The notes beneath the pieces were generated by a model. It did not search any database and was not told where the DNA came from. It saw nothing but the letters and a program-made list of their open reading frames with translations. Both the position numbers and the translations under genes were made by a program. 39,767 bases of DNA from Amanita rubescens (Eukaryota; Basidiomycota; Agaricomycetes; Agaricales; Amanitaceae), in NCBI GenBank assembly GCA_015039365.1, contig WION01000487.1:1-39767 (forward strand), read 5' to 3'. The first letter of the stretch is position 1. Each line of letters opens with the position of its first letter. Of this stretch, positions 1 through 10,124 are shown in pieces.

Positions 1-1455
1 TCTTTATTGATCCACACGGCAGCAGAAGCGATGACAAAGAACACTGTAAGATGCAAGCAGACGGATAAAAGAAGGACGATCTATTGAAGATGAGCTTCTG
101 ATAATTTAAGGCCATGAAGATAATTTACCCTGAGGATCCCCTCCACTGCGGGTGTTGCTCCCACAGAATTGAAGGTTTGCTTGGAGTAGTCCTACGTTTT
201 ATCATTGATGACTTGATCATCGATCGATTCGACACTCTCGCACGTACCACGTAAATCTTGTAGGTCAAGAACAACATGAACACTAGAACGATGCCATTGA
301 CGACCGCTACAGGGACCTGCTCGATCATTCAGCCAGAGGATGGCGACTTGGAAATATAGGGACTGACCATGTGGGATATCTTCAGTTGCCACCAAGTCCC
401 CATGATGTCTTGACCTCCACAAGCGCCCGTGACGACCTGATTTTGATAAACATTCATATTGTCGTACGACACCCGAATGCGCCCCGCAGCCCATCCTGTA
501 CCAACAATGTGACCGACGAAAGCGGCCCCGAGGTGGGGCAAGGATTCAGTCAAGATCTTGAGCAGAGTCAGAATACGTGGGCGCCCTGGTTGGATAAACA
601 CTCACAGCAACCGCAGAGAGGGAAAAGAGCCAGAATTGAAAAGCCAGCAAGACGACATCTTCTGCTCTTTCGTCGTTGAGCCTGGATACAGATATATATT
701 TTTAGCTTGCCGGGAATTACGATATACACTGAAACACGACTCACGCTCCTTCAAGCCATAACAAGGCTTTCGCACATGTTACGTTCGGTGAATTCTGTAT
801 GTCGAGTCGCATGGGAGTTTTCCGTGCTGGTACCGGCGGAGATTTAGACTTGGATTTGGCTGGTATTGGAACTTGGGTCGGACCACTCCTGCGCTTCACT
901 TGCCCGTCATCGATGGAGAGCATTCGCCTCCACTTGGCGGAGGGTTGAAGGTGACGGGATTCGATGGGCGGATACGTCCTGGGTACACGCAAATTCCGTT
1001 TCCAAGCGAGGACAAACCCGGATCCTCCTCCCGGCGCAGTCGCATTGGTTGTCTGGTTCAATACAATGAGGTTGCACTGAGCTGCGTTCATGGAGGAGAT
1101 TTGGCTGCAGTAATAGAGGGCACCGTTAGCGTTGAGCGTCAGGGCGTTGGTCAAGCTGGCATTTCTGATGATGGGGGAGATCGTGTGGACGCCGGTAGTG
1201 TTGTCGTTGTAGACTACCCCTTGCAAAGCGGTCATGACAATGCATGTTAGGACGACGAGCAGGAAGTAAATGAGAGTGAACGGCGTAAGTGTGATCCTCG
1301 TATACTAAAAAAGAACGATATGTTAGACCAGACATGCCGGAGATGACGTGCACACTCACCAGTGACTTTACCCTTATCGCCCTCGACAGCTTCCTCCGCC
1401 ATTCATAGTAGTCCAGGCCTGAGAAATTGATGCTGGGAATTGTAATCGAGTTCAT
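1..1455 (-). CDS. multi-pass membrane protein, Agaricomycete-type family (3' end beyond window)
   Basis: Exons read on the minus strand are 1455-1360, 1304-745, 681-606, 556-368, 316-248, 191-129 and 80-1. Every junction closes in phase and gives 377 residues before the window edge. Membrane segments are visible near residues 37-60 (IYFLLVVLTCIV), 228-244 (LLAFQFWLFSLSAVA), 253-268, 308-330 (VNGIVLVFMLFLTYKIYVV) and 352-373 (CLHLTVFFVIASAAVWI). A glycosylation-rich loop (NQTTNAT) lies between the first two. The order FQFW, ILTESLPH, GAC.., SHMVP and QTF.SVGA matches a membrane protein family I remember from Agaricomycete genomes. Its function is unknown. The start at 1455 (MNSITIPSINF) is the first ATG of an exon that splices cleanly. 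The intron at 367-317 has the less usual donor GTCAGT. Family recall is from memory, so the name is deliberately general. Confidence 0.72.
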
Positions 1456-2199
1456 TGGCGCTATCGACCAGCGAAAGCAACTCGAGGAAAAGAGCGAATG
1501 GGTTGGGACCAGCCCAATATACGGAGGCGGTAGTGGAAGAGATCGCAGAACCGGAAAAAGCCTAGCTTGTTGTGAGAACCGCACTCGTGGCTCTGCCGAT
1601 CAGCTGACCTGAAACCCTGGCAACCATCTCGAGGCAGTGCGTAGCTACGACATAGGTACGATATCATGTCTATTACATGGTACTGCTATTATATCCTTCA
1701 TAATGAATTTCACAATGATGACCGCAGTTGCCTCGTGCTCGCTATAACCAATTATTAAGAGCGATTTAGATGGCATTTAGTGCCATACTTGTGTCTCTTG
1801 ATTTCATCTGAATGGGGCGCGTACGTAGGTTTGTTTATTCGGTGCAGGGACGAACAATTTGGCCCGTTTGTGCCACAATTATTTTTGTTGCAAGGCATGG
1901 ACGAGCGGTGATAGCATGGCAGCTCTAACAGCAAGAGCGCTAAAGGTACAACGCCGCCAAACCAATGCAGCATGATGACAGTAATGCGGCTAATGCCCTC
2001 ACATGAAGCCTCAACGTTGTACAGGTGCGTGGCATCATGCTTCCTTGCAAATTTGAGACGAATCACTCTCTGGAATCGCGACTACACTGGTAATAGGCGT
2101 GTAAAGACAAATCGGTAGGAACCACTGGTATGTATGCATATTCTGGCAGACAAACAGGAGTTGGTTCATGGGTAGCAAGTGGTAACGATTCCGTCATAC
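1456..2199. other. intergenic, no gene seen
   Basis: This stretch lies between the start of the membrane protein gene and the thioesterase pseudogene. Open frames here, for example on the minus strand at 1755-2066, show no recognisable motif and no splice-compatible partner. It should hold the membrane gene promoter, but I cannot point to a TATA box. Confidence 0.5.
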
Positions 2200-2953
2200 G
2201 GGCCACAGAGCGGGATGAAGGACCTTCCCCAACTCTCCCTCTTTCCCAGACCCGCACCCCCCATCCTCACATGATTCTCCCAGCTTCATCGCATACACAA
2301 ATTCCCTCGAACAAACCCTCCAATCTCTCCAATCTCAACCAGACGCCGACGAATGGTACGAAACTCGACCCTACACGAACTACGTCCCAGAAGGGAGACG
2401 CGTGAACAATCTAACCGCGGGCGCACTTCGCGGTCCCGGGAAACTCGCGTTGAGGCCGTTGGTGAGATCGGGGAAAAACGAGAAGGAAGTAATCGTGCTT
2501 GTCCATGTTGGAAGAGGGCTGTGCGGCCGCGATGGGATAATACATGGCGATTTGTTGGCGACATTGTTGGACGAGAGTTTAGCTAGGATGGTGAGTAGTC
2601 AAACTTTTTTCTTCTTCTTCTTCCTTATGTGTGCGCTAATGATTAATGACTCTCGGCACTGGGCAGGCGATATCGAGTTTTCTAACGAGTAGGCGAGATT
2701 GCTAATCTCAACGTTAAACGTTAACTACCGAAAGCCGACGCGAGCTGATCGGGTTCATTGTCTGCCCCGCTTCTTCGCCCCTCCCGCCTGGCTAAAATTT
2801 TCCGTCGCATCCAGTTCATCGTCATCAAAGTCAAACTCGACACTGTGGAAGGCGGCAAGGCCAGCGTATCCGGACTCAACCCAAGTATGCCAACTCGGCT
2901 GTTCTGAAACAAACTCTGGGAGAACCTAAGAATCTGGATCAGCCCATATAAAG
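2200..2953 (+). pseudogene. hot-dog (4HBT/PaaI-like) thioesterase pseudogene
   Basis: The frame starting before 2250 encodes FIAYTNSLEQTLQSLQS, WYETRPYTNYVPEGRRVNN, LTAGALRGPGKLALRPLV and GRGLCGRDGIIHGDLLATL, ending LDESLARM at the donor near 2590. This is the hot-dog core of a fungal thioesterase-superfamily protein, normally HGGLLATLLDE. An intron with donor GTGAGT runs to 2666. After it the frame breaks repeatedly. There is one extra nucleotide before RVGEIANL near 2687. A 7-bp tandem duplication (AACGTTA twice, about 2710-2723) separates ANLNV from NYRKPTRADR. The expected block between KASVSG and QPKYAN is missing, with another shift, before the tail PKYANSAVLKQTLGEP ends at about 2950. 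No in-frame ATG follows the upstream TGA near 2216. The active-site-region HGG also reads HGD. The gene is dead or badly damaged. Confidence 0.75.
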
Positions 2954-3191
2954 TCATGTTGTTTGACAAATCCTATCGTTTTGCATCAAGATCATGATGG
3001 ATAACTTCGCGTAACCACGCGTCGTGTTCCGTCATACCCGAAATTTTGGAGGCTCAGGCTTAAAAGTGAATGCTTTCCCTCTATTCAATCCAGGCAGGCC
3101 GCCATCTCAGTATGTCCCTTGATACATTGCGTCTCTCGACGTCCCGTTAAGTTTTATCTAGAAACGAGCCCCTATACCACTCCTAACGTCA

Positions 3192-3770
3192 ATGAAAGAA
3201 CTTGTACCAGAACTTGGCGATTTGGTAGCTCATTCAGATTTTTTTGAACCGCTCTGGGGGCAAAAGGGATCCCAAATTCCAGGTATACCAACGGGGAGTT
3301 ATATGGCATTCGAATACCGTGGTGGATTCGCGGGGCACCCTGCCATAATCAAAGGAATTTGGAAAACAGTAGATGAAGAAGAAATCGTCCACGAGGGCCA
3401 ATATCTCAAAACTACGAAGAAATTACTTACATTTGCGATCAACGACAAACCGAGGGATGACCTTCCAGACTTCTTTTTTATCATAAAGAACCCGGAATCG
3501 AAGTACGTTGCTCGAGAGACGGTCGGCCTGACTACCGAAGATGCACGACTCCTCCGTAGATACGCTAAAGGAAAAATTGTGGATATGTTCACTCCTAGAC
3601 CAGCCTTGTGAGTCCATTCATTCGACTCGCGGGATATGTACCAACATTTTTGCTCTAGTACACGTCAAGAAAGCTGGGTGTATAGCCCAAAGAATGAAAA
3701 GGATAAAAGGAATAAAAAGATTGAAAAGATTAAAAAGAAGGCTGATGATTGGGAAGCGGTCTTTATTTGA
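3192..3770 (+). CDS. small orphan protein with lysine-rich tail
   Basis: Exons 3192-3607 and 3659-3770 (intron GTGAGT..CTCTAG, 51 nt) close in phase and give 175 residues. I do not recognise the family. The first 135 residues are mixed, with aromatic patches such as SYMAFEYRGGFAGHPA and LPDFFFIIKNPES. The second exon changes character: after FTRQESWVYSPK it becomes a highly charged run of Lys, Glu and Asp ending KKKADDWEAVFI. The intron is needed, because reading through ends at once in TGA. The reading frame is open upstream of the chosen ATG, so a further 5' exon is possible. No signal peptide or membrane segment is seen. It could be lineage-specific. Confidence 0.5.
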
Positions 3771-4687
3771 ATGGCACCTCCAAGCTCCATGGCTCGTTCG
3801 CGCCGTGCATTGTCATAGTGTTGAGAATTCGATGGAAGTGACGTTAGAAAACTTGGGACGAAGCGGGTCATATTTAAGTAATGCATCCTGTGGGCTCAGT
3901 GCGGCTAGCGTGTGATGACGAAATGCCGAGCCTCCTATTTCAGGCCTAGATACTATGTTCGGATGCCACCAAAGCCGTCGGCGCCGGTACCACGACCCGA
4001 AACACACATTGAATTTATGGGGTATCGTGGTGGGGGCAATGGCAAAGGCTCTTCATGTGTAGCATGTCGCTGCGATGTGGAGGGGATACTCGGAGCATCG
4101 TGTGCGATGGAACCGGCTAGTCGGGCCTCAGTCAAGTTCTTGGCATCGCGTTTCTTCTACGGTCGCGGATGATGATGACTCTTCAAGCGGCCTTCGGCGG
4201 CGGGTTCCAGCAACAAAAGCATCAAGGGTGGGCCACGCCGTCCTTCACATGGGAATAGCATTTCAATCCTGGGTGATGGATGCAGAGGTACAACCGCCAA
4301 AGGGAATAGACGACGAGGGAGTGTAGGATTCGGCGAGGGAGCGTTTGAGGATACGGCGCTGTGCGCCAGGAAGTTTTCGTTGTTACGATAAACACTATAT
4401 AGGTAGCTGGTCTACGGACACCCTGCTCCCGCTCACAATATCTCAATACTGGGAAAGTGGTTGACTGGTGGCGATTCAACGTTCAACGTTCAAGTGCAAG
4501 AAAGGTTGATTAAGATATGAGCTGTATACGAGAGATTGAAATAAACTTACCGATGTTAAGGATTCAGACGCGGCAAAGAACCCCCCTGAATTGCACTTCC
4601 TTGCTCATTCTGACGTAGACAAATATTTTCATGCATCATAGATCCTCTCACAACGCTACGCTGTCATTTGCGTACCGACCTGGGCAT
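3771..4687. other. intergenic, no gene recognised
   Basis: Short overlapping open frames occur on both strands at 3813-4172 and 4222-4479, but none shows a family motif or convincing splicing. Part of 4550-4690 may hold a last exon of the neighbouring minus-strand secreted protein gene (see that entry). Confidence 0.4.
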
Positions 4688-5263
4688 CTACAGACCAACA
4701 TACCTTTCACATCGGCCTTGCTGTGAGTTGCACTGGAATGATGCGTTGCCCCAGCGACTGCGCTCATCTGGTCTTATGACAGACGCGAGGCACCTGTCGA
4801 TCGCAAGGGCCATGTTTTCCGAATTGTGGTCACCTACAGCGAACATCCCTCGGGGCGAGTGGTTGTAGAACATCCCCATCGAGCCCCAGTAAGCATCGTT
4901 GACAATGAAATCCCAGGAGGCATCATCGACAGGCGGTTCAAAGATTTCCATTGCGACAATGGCAAGACTGTGGGACTGGATGTCGCGACTGTAGTCCCGC
5001 GCGATCTGCTGGATCAGATTGCGGCGGAGAATGAGATGATGGGCATGTGCGCTCCATGATGCAAAAGTGTACAAGAGGACACATGGTGCGGCCTGGATAG
5101 CATCGTAAAGACTTGAAGAGTTATGATAAGGCGCAAGTGTTACGAGACTACCTGTGGTAGCACGTAAGTGAGACAGGGTAGCAGAGAGATGCGGCCATGT
5201 TGTATTGGGGCTGGGTGCCGAGGCAACCGCAGAAAGCAGGATAAGCAGTATCAAGGTCACCAT
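4688..5263 (-). CDS. putative secreted protein of unknown family
   Basis: A single open frame of 191 codons starts with a clear signal peptide: MVTLILLILLSAVASAPS, with cleavage likely after ASA near residue 16. The mature part has several N-glycosylation sequons (NTT, NSS, NHS, NAS) and only a few cysteines. A central hydrophobic stretch (CVLLYTFASWSAHAHH) faintly recalls the core strand of a thioredoxin fold, but no CxxC is present and I would not claim it. The frame ends at a TAG shortly after a good splice donor (GTATGT, within ..CERYVGL). The true C-terminus may therefore come from an exon near 4550-4620. Under that reading Cys-Glu-Arg continues for only about a dozen residues. It lies alone, with no obvious partner. 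Confidence 0.55.
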   Translation of the reverse strand: MVTLILLILLSAVASAPSPNTTWPHLSATLSHLRATTGSLVTLAPYHNSSSLYDAIQAAPCVLLYTFASWSAHAHHLILRRNLIQQIARDYSRDIQSHSLAIVAMEIFEPPVDDASWDFIVNDAYWGSMGMFYNHSPRGMFAVGDHNSENMALAIDRCLASVIRPDERSRWGNASFQCNSQQGRCERYVGL

Positions 5264-6064
5264 GATGAATGTCTGACACGCAGTTATGATACATGACGGA
5301 TGATGCCAGAGGTTTCGGTTTGATCGTGTTATATTCGCACGGTGCCCATCTTATGGTTTATCCCAAAGATGAACACTGGCCTTATCATGTATCGTTTGCT
5401 AAATGTCTCTGGTAGCGAGACTAAAGTCACTGTAATGGGAGTGTAATGGGGGATAACATCCTGCGAATTACGGATGGCGGTCGGACGGTCCAGTGGGACA
5501 AATACACGGCCGGGCTTTTTCACCTGGGCAGTGGGAGGTGGACTATTGTGACCCTGGTCTACTCCCCTAACACCATCTCACTCTTTGAGAATGGAGCTTA
5601 AATCCACCTGCGCCTATGATGGCGGTGGCTCCCCATGGTCCGCAACATTCTCTGTGCAGCATCTGGATACTGGCACCGCCTGGCAGAACGCCTTTGGGAT
5701 ACGACCAAGTTCTAGGAGTTATCCTTGATTGTAACTCAGCGCGACGAGTGAGCTCTGTAGCAGTCCATGAGGTAAAGCCTCCTAAGGGCTCAAGTTGATT
5801 AAACGTAGCATGACTTGACCACTTCACCCAGTGTAGTTCTCAGTCTCATTACTGGTCCGACCTCGAGGCCGCGCATCGCATCGCTACCTAATCAATATTG
5901 CCAAACATTCCATGAATCCACCTGTGAATTGATTTGAATACTTGTATCAACACGCAGAATAGACAATGGACCGTTACTTAAGGTGTCTCTGTCGTTAAAA
6001 GTTAAATAAACGGTGGTACAAGTTATATGAAGAAGCTACATCTCATTGAACTGCGCCGCATGAT
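5264..6064. other. intergenic, nothing recognised
   Basis: No open frame here carries a family motif or joins at splice sites into a credible protein. It contains the 5' flank of the secreted-protein gene and the 3' flank of the amidohydrolase gene. Confidence 0.45.
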
Positions 6065-7538
6065 TCAAGGTTCAGGGAGTCCTAATCCGTAAATTCTGTT
6101 TGCATTTCCGTACAATATTGCCTTGGCGAATCTGACTGCTTCCGATTCCATAAGGTGGTCGCGACGAACTGCGTCATTCAGGACCTGTATTCGCGTCAGG
6201 AAGCATCTTGCTCCTCAGGCACGACGACGTACTTCGCATAGTGTACTTCGAAATTGTACGGCCGCAAGATAGTACGACTCGGGCCAAAAATGCCCATCAC
6301 CTGAAGGAATGATGTATAAGAATGGCACATCACGGAACACGAAAGAGGCGTACTAGAGAACATGACTTTAGTGACGGGGCTTATTTCAAGTGCCTGGCTA
6401 AGGATATCGTGTTGTCCCCTTCCCGAGATCATTGGGAAGATCTTGTACGGTATCGTCAAGACAACGAAATGAAACCATTGGGTAACTTACCTCTCCAACG
6501 TCGAGAAAGACGTTTGAATAGACGGATGTGAGGTAACCAGCTTCACGCGTGAAAGGATACGAAGCGTGAAGTAGCACGAATTTGACTTGAGGATAGCCTT
6601 TAATCAATGGTTGCAGGAGTGCCGGGGATGCGAGCTTCAAGGATAAATCGTTGTCACCTAAGCCGGTATGGAATTGAACTGTGAAGGTCAGTTCAAGTAT
6701 CTTTGAGCGGCGTCGGGCATCGTACGTACTAGGTTTTCCAGTTTCCTTGCAAACCTCGAGCGCCAAGCGTAAAATGTAATCGTTAAGAGGTTTGTGTTGC
6801 AGGCGCACCGAATCCGCTCGACGGTGCAAAAACAACACGTCCATGAATGCACTAATGACAGTTTCGGGGGCATCAGACAAGGAAACATCTAAACCAGTGC
6901 GATAGCATATGATGGACTTGAATCCCACAACTCTGCTATTCGGCTCTGAAATGAGTTTTCTTAGGCGATCTTGAAACGCGCTCGTGAAGCGATCAAACGG
7001 CTCGCGCTGAGCAGTGTTGCTGGACAACACAGTCGTCCCGGCTTGTGATGCGAACAAATCTCGAAGAATGGCCTAATCGCAACGTCACGCTTAAATCTAA
7101 TAACGATGGGGAAGGACGCACCTCGGCTTCGGTCTCTACCCTCACGATTCTCCTTATCCTTTGTTTGGTAAACTGATCGTGCCATCCGAGGCTTTCTAAT
7201 TCCTGTTTCGGTGCGAGACCATCATCAATTAAAATACAGTGAATGTTGGACTCTTGGAAGCAAAGCTTGCACAACTCGACGTAGTCCATCGAGGCCCGTT
7301 TCGCTTTCACGTTAGCCCATGTTTCATTGTCTTGCATTCCAAACAACTTTTTAAGCTGGATCGCAGCGCGAGAGCACGCCAGCGTGTTTGGCGCATCGTT
7401 GATCAAAGCTTCACCGATTGCTTCCGAAATGGTTCCTTCGAAGGGAAGAGCATTGCTGTCTGCGTTGCTGAGAAGCGGGTGTGCGTGATTGTCGATCGCT
7501 GGATAGGCAAGCGTTGCTCGGAGTAGCTCAGCACTCAT
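6065..7538 (-). CDS. amidohydrolase (Amidohydro_2 type, FluG N-terminal-like)
   Basis: Five exons (7538-7122, 7072-6491, 6441-6354, 6300-6233, 6184-6065) join in phase to 424 residues. Metal-site motifs are in the expected order for an amidohydrolase-2 TIM barrel: HAH at 18-20 (AIDNHAHPLL), His274 (VQFHTG), His308 (VLLHASYPF) and Asp364 (MFSSDGHFWPESYY). The end, AKAILYGNANRIYGL, is typical of the family. The same barrel forms the N-terminal half of the fungal FluG protein and related nodulin/glutamine-synthetase-like fusions. Here there is no glutamine-synthetase domain, so it is a stand-alone hydrolase whose substrate cannot be read from sequence. The ATG at 7538 is the first in frame; the codon 21 nt upstream is TTG. 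It is transcribed divergently from the HsbA gene. Confidence 0.85.
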
Positions 7539-8155
7539 GATGGTAGAAGTTTTGATCAAATTCAGTTTTAGGGGTAACTATTCGGGTTGTCCACCTGACG
7601 TGAGTTGCTAAAATAGTATATGAGTTGGAGTAGAATAGTACGAGAGGTTGATTTTTTTAATACTGCAAGGCTCGTTAGGCTTGCTCCGCCCAGCTGCCAT
7701 GATAGCCCCATCCGAAACTCCTAGCTTGATCGACGACGAGAGACCACGATGGCACCGCTTAGCATTGCGCCGCACTGCTTCGCGGCACGATCCTCAATGC
7801 GTTGTTTATGAAGTAAAGCTCAAAAACGTTACTTTGCATCTGCTGACCTGTTTTTCGACTTGGGCGTCTGGCAAGTATAGCAATACAAAATATCTCTGGC
7901 GCTTTTTGGGAAAGAGCAAGTATCGTTCGCGATTGCGGAAGGCTCCCGCGCCAGCACGCGCTGACCAAACTGGATATTTATGCACCAAACAAAACCGTCA
8001 CTCGACGCGATCGAAGTCAACATTTTTCCTAAGCATGGAGGATCGAACGCAAGGTCCGGTCATGTGGAAACTGGCTCTAGGACGTCTGAACTACTTTGGC
8101 GAATATAAAAGCCAGCGCAATGAGCTGCAGGAGCATTCACAATCACGTTCGCAAC
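7539..8155. promoter_or_regulatory. divergent intergenic region between amidohydrolase and HsbA
   Basis: This roughly 617-bp gap separates two start codons pointing away from each other, so it must carry both promoters. The only clear element is a TATA box near the HsbA side. Open frames crossing the gap do not look coding. Confidence 0.45.
8104..8110 (+). promoter_or_regulatory. TATA box of HsbA gene
   Basis: TATAAAA lies 46 bp before the ATG at 8156. This spacing is common for short-leader, strongly expressed fungal genes for secreted proteins. Confidence 0.6.
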
Positions 8156-8875
8156 ATGGTCAAATTCAGCTCTGCCCTCCTTGTCCTCACTACCTTGGCC
8201 ATCTCCGCCTTCGCCTCCCCCATCGAGCCGCGCGACGTTAACAAAGTCGAAAGCGACTTGAAGCGGGTCGCACACGATATCGTCAGCCTCAATACCGCGG
8301 TTACCAATGTTGGCGTTATGCTCTCTCTAAGTCAAGCATTGGTAAATATTATTTTGATCCATCATTAGATATGGGCTGTTCTAAACAAGCTATAGGGAAT
8401 CAAAGCAAGCGTCGAGAACGCACAGAAGGACATTGGAATGACCACCGATGACGTCAAGGTTCGTATTCTGGCCAGAACTAAAGCACATCGCGCTGATTTA
8501 TCATCGTGCTTTTCAGCAAATTACCAGCGTCTCCGATGAAGATGCAAAGCAAATCATGGGAGAAGTGGACGACTTTGCCCCGACCATCTTGAATCTCCTG
8601 AAGAATATTGACGACAAGAAAGCTGCCTTTTTCAATTTGCCTCTCCCAGGTGCCGTTGCTATCATGAAACAAGATCTTCAAAATATGCACAAGCAATCGA
8701 CTGAACTCTCTGACGCTTTGATCACTTTAGCCCCCGTTCGTAACCCGTTTATGTATTTCTGCGGTTCTGATAATCGTTGTTTATTTAGGCTACCATCAAG
8801 GCTCATGCTATCCAAACGAAAAACCTTATTGAAGGCGCGTTCGAGAAACTCTTGGATGATTTCAACGCCAATTAG
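8156..8875 (+). CDS. hydrophobic surface-binding protein A family (HsbA)
   Basis: Exons 8156-8341, 8396-8458, 8517-8735 and 8789-8875 give 184 residues, with all introns in phase. A signal peptide is plain (KFSSALLVLTTLAISAFA), followed by SPIEPRDV. The rest is a helical, cysteine-free protein with the HsbA layout: VESDLKRVAHDIVSLNTAV near the start, then DDFAPTILNLL and a C-terminal helix AIQTKNLIEGAFEKLLDDF. In Aspergillus oryzae HsbA binds hydrophobic surfaces and recruits a cutinase; that role is known for the family and only inferred here. The family resemblance rests on length, signal peptide and helix pattern rather than catalytic residues. A TATA box sits just upstream. Confidence 0.82.
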
Positions 8876-10074
8876 TCACATGTTGCTCGTTCAGCGTTAG
8901 TTTTCCTTGCACCTTCTTGCTCTGTCCCCACGCCACGTGCATACTTTTATATTGTCTTGAGTTGTATGCCGTATACTATGTATTGACTGCTTACTGAATT
9001 GCATCGACATTGTGACCTTGAGGGCATGTTGCGAGCATGGTAATGGGCGTTGAACGACGCCCTGCAGTAGTCGGCCATAACATACATGGCGCCGAAATAC
9101 AGATCCTGCAGGAATTGATCTTATATCATCATATCTGAGTCAACGCGGAACAGACAATGAATATTGAATAACGAAGGTGTTCTTCTGCAACTTCTGCTGG
9201 CACTACAGGAAAGTTCCCACGTGCGCTTTGTCTTCGGTTTCCTCCGAGTCTTTCGACGAGATCAGTGGTCACCTTGACGACACATTTTCCTTCGGCCTCG
9301 TTTACAGACGAGTCCTCGTCCACCGAAGGTATCCACTCCAGGCATGTTCCATCTTATGACCGCTGTGACCGTACGTTGCGAAAGAATATACAAGTCGCAT
9401 CAAACCTCCCCAACATCAAGTCATCAAGCATATATCCCCATTTTTACATAAATACCGACCCAGGATGGTATTTAAGGCTACGGCATTGTTCGCTTTCGGG
9501 CTTAAACACTGGCACGAAGTTACCGCCGGAATCCAATGAGGCTACGGCATTATTCGCATTCGGGTCTAAACACCGACACGAGGGCATTCATCTCGTTGAT
9601 CATCAGATTTCAGTTCCGCATTGTCTGGACGTATGTACCTTTTCTCTTTTACCCGTGCTCGTGATGACGGGAATTGACAGTGACCATCATATTGTTGAAT
9701 GAATTTACTGAAGGTGATGCCAAGCTCAACCGGCGGCCGTCCACACCACGATATAGATGCTGTCATGGTTCATCTTTCAAAAAAATACTAATCTCGAATT
9801 GTCGTGTATTGGTATCAGTCCAGCGTGGGTTCAATTCGCAGTGAGTACCTCTTTAGCCGGATGAATATCCGGAGCGTCTTATCTACTATAGTGTCTCTTC
9901 TGACATAGGACAAGGTATCTGACAAACTCGGCAGGCGGCTAAACCACTCATGTATGGTAGATAATTCCACGCATAGCCTGCCTATGCTGCGGCTACAAGC
10001 ATCACTTGAGCCCCATCGATGATGAACCTAACTCCAATCGGATCCATTCTTATCCCAGATATGGGGTTGTCCAG
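8876..10074. other. intergenic stretch, mostly without genes
   Basis: No credible gene is seen. Open frames such as 9265-9702 are low-complexity read-throughs. The only structured content is the FunK1 promoter relic at 9476-9640, listed separately. Confidence 0.5.
9476..9640 (+). repeat. relic R0: two degenerate copies of the FunK1 upstream block
   Basis: Two adjacent segments begin GGCTACGGCATT and continue TTCG.(T/A)TTCGGG.(T)TAAACAC near 9478 and 9541. The second continues into ACACGAGG, then CAGTTCCGCATTGTCTGGA and CGTATG. That order of words is the same as upstream of FunK1 copies B (19240-19325) and R1 (12555-12660). No FunK1 coding sequence follows, so the block is orphaned. Confidence 0.55.
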
Positions 10075-10081
10075 TATAAAA
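10075..10081 (+). promoter_or_regulatory. TATA box of aldehyde dehydrogenase gene
   Basis: TATAAAA lies 44 bp ahead of the ATG at 10125, in an otherwise non-coding stretch. Confidence 0.5.
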
Positions 10082-10124
10082 CTATGACATTTTAAACGTT
10101 CTCCATATTCTCTGGATAACAACC

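Noticed and set aside
7648..8241. Plus-strand open frame of 197 codons before HsbA
   Set aside because: It overlaps the HsbA promoter and start in another frame and has no recognisable composition or domain.
9265..9702. Plus-strand open frame of 145 codons
   Set aside because: It runs through the duplicated FunK1 upstream block R0, so it is a chance frame in non-coding repeat sequence.
9790..9850. Possible tRNA from GGGTTCAATTCGC and an upstream TTGGTATCAG word
   Set aside because: The T-arm pairs only partly and no matching acceptor stem or anticodon arm is present.
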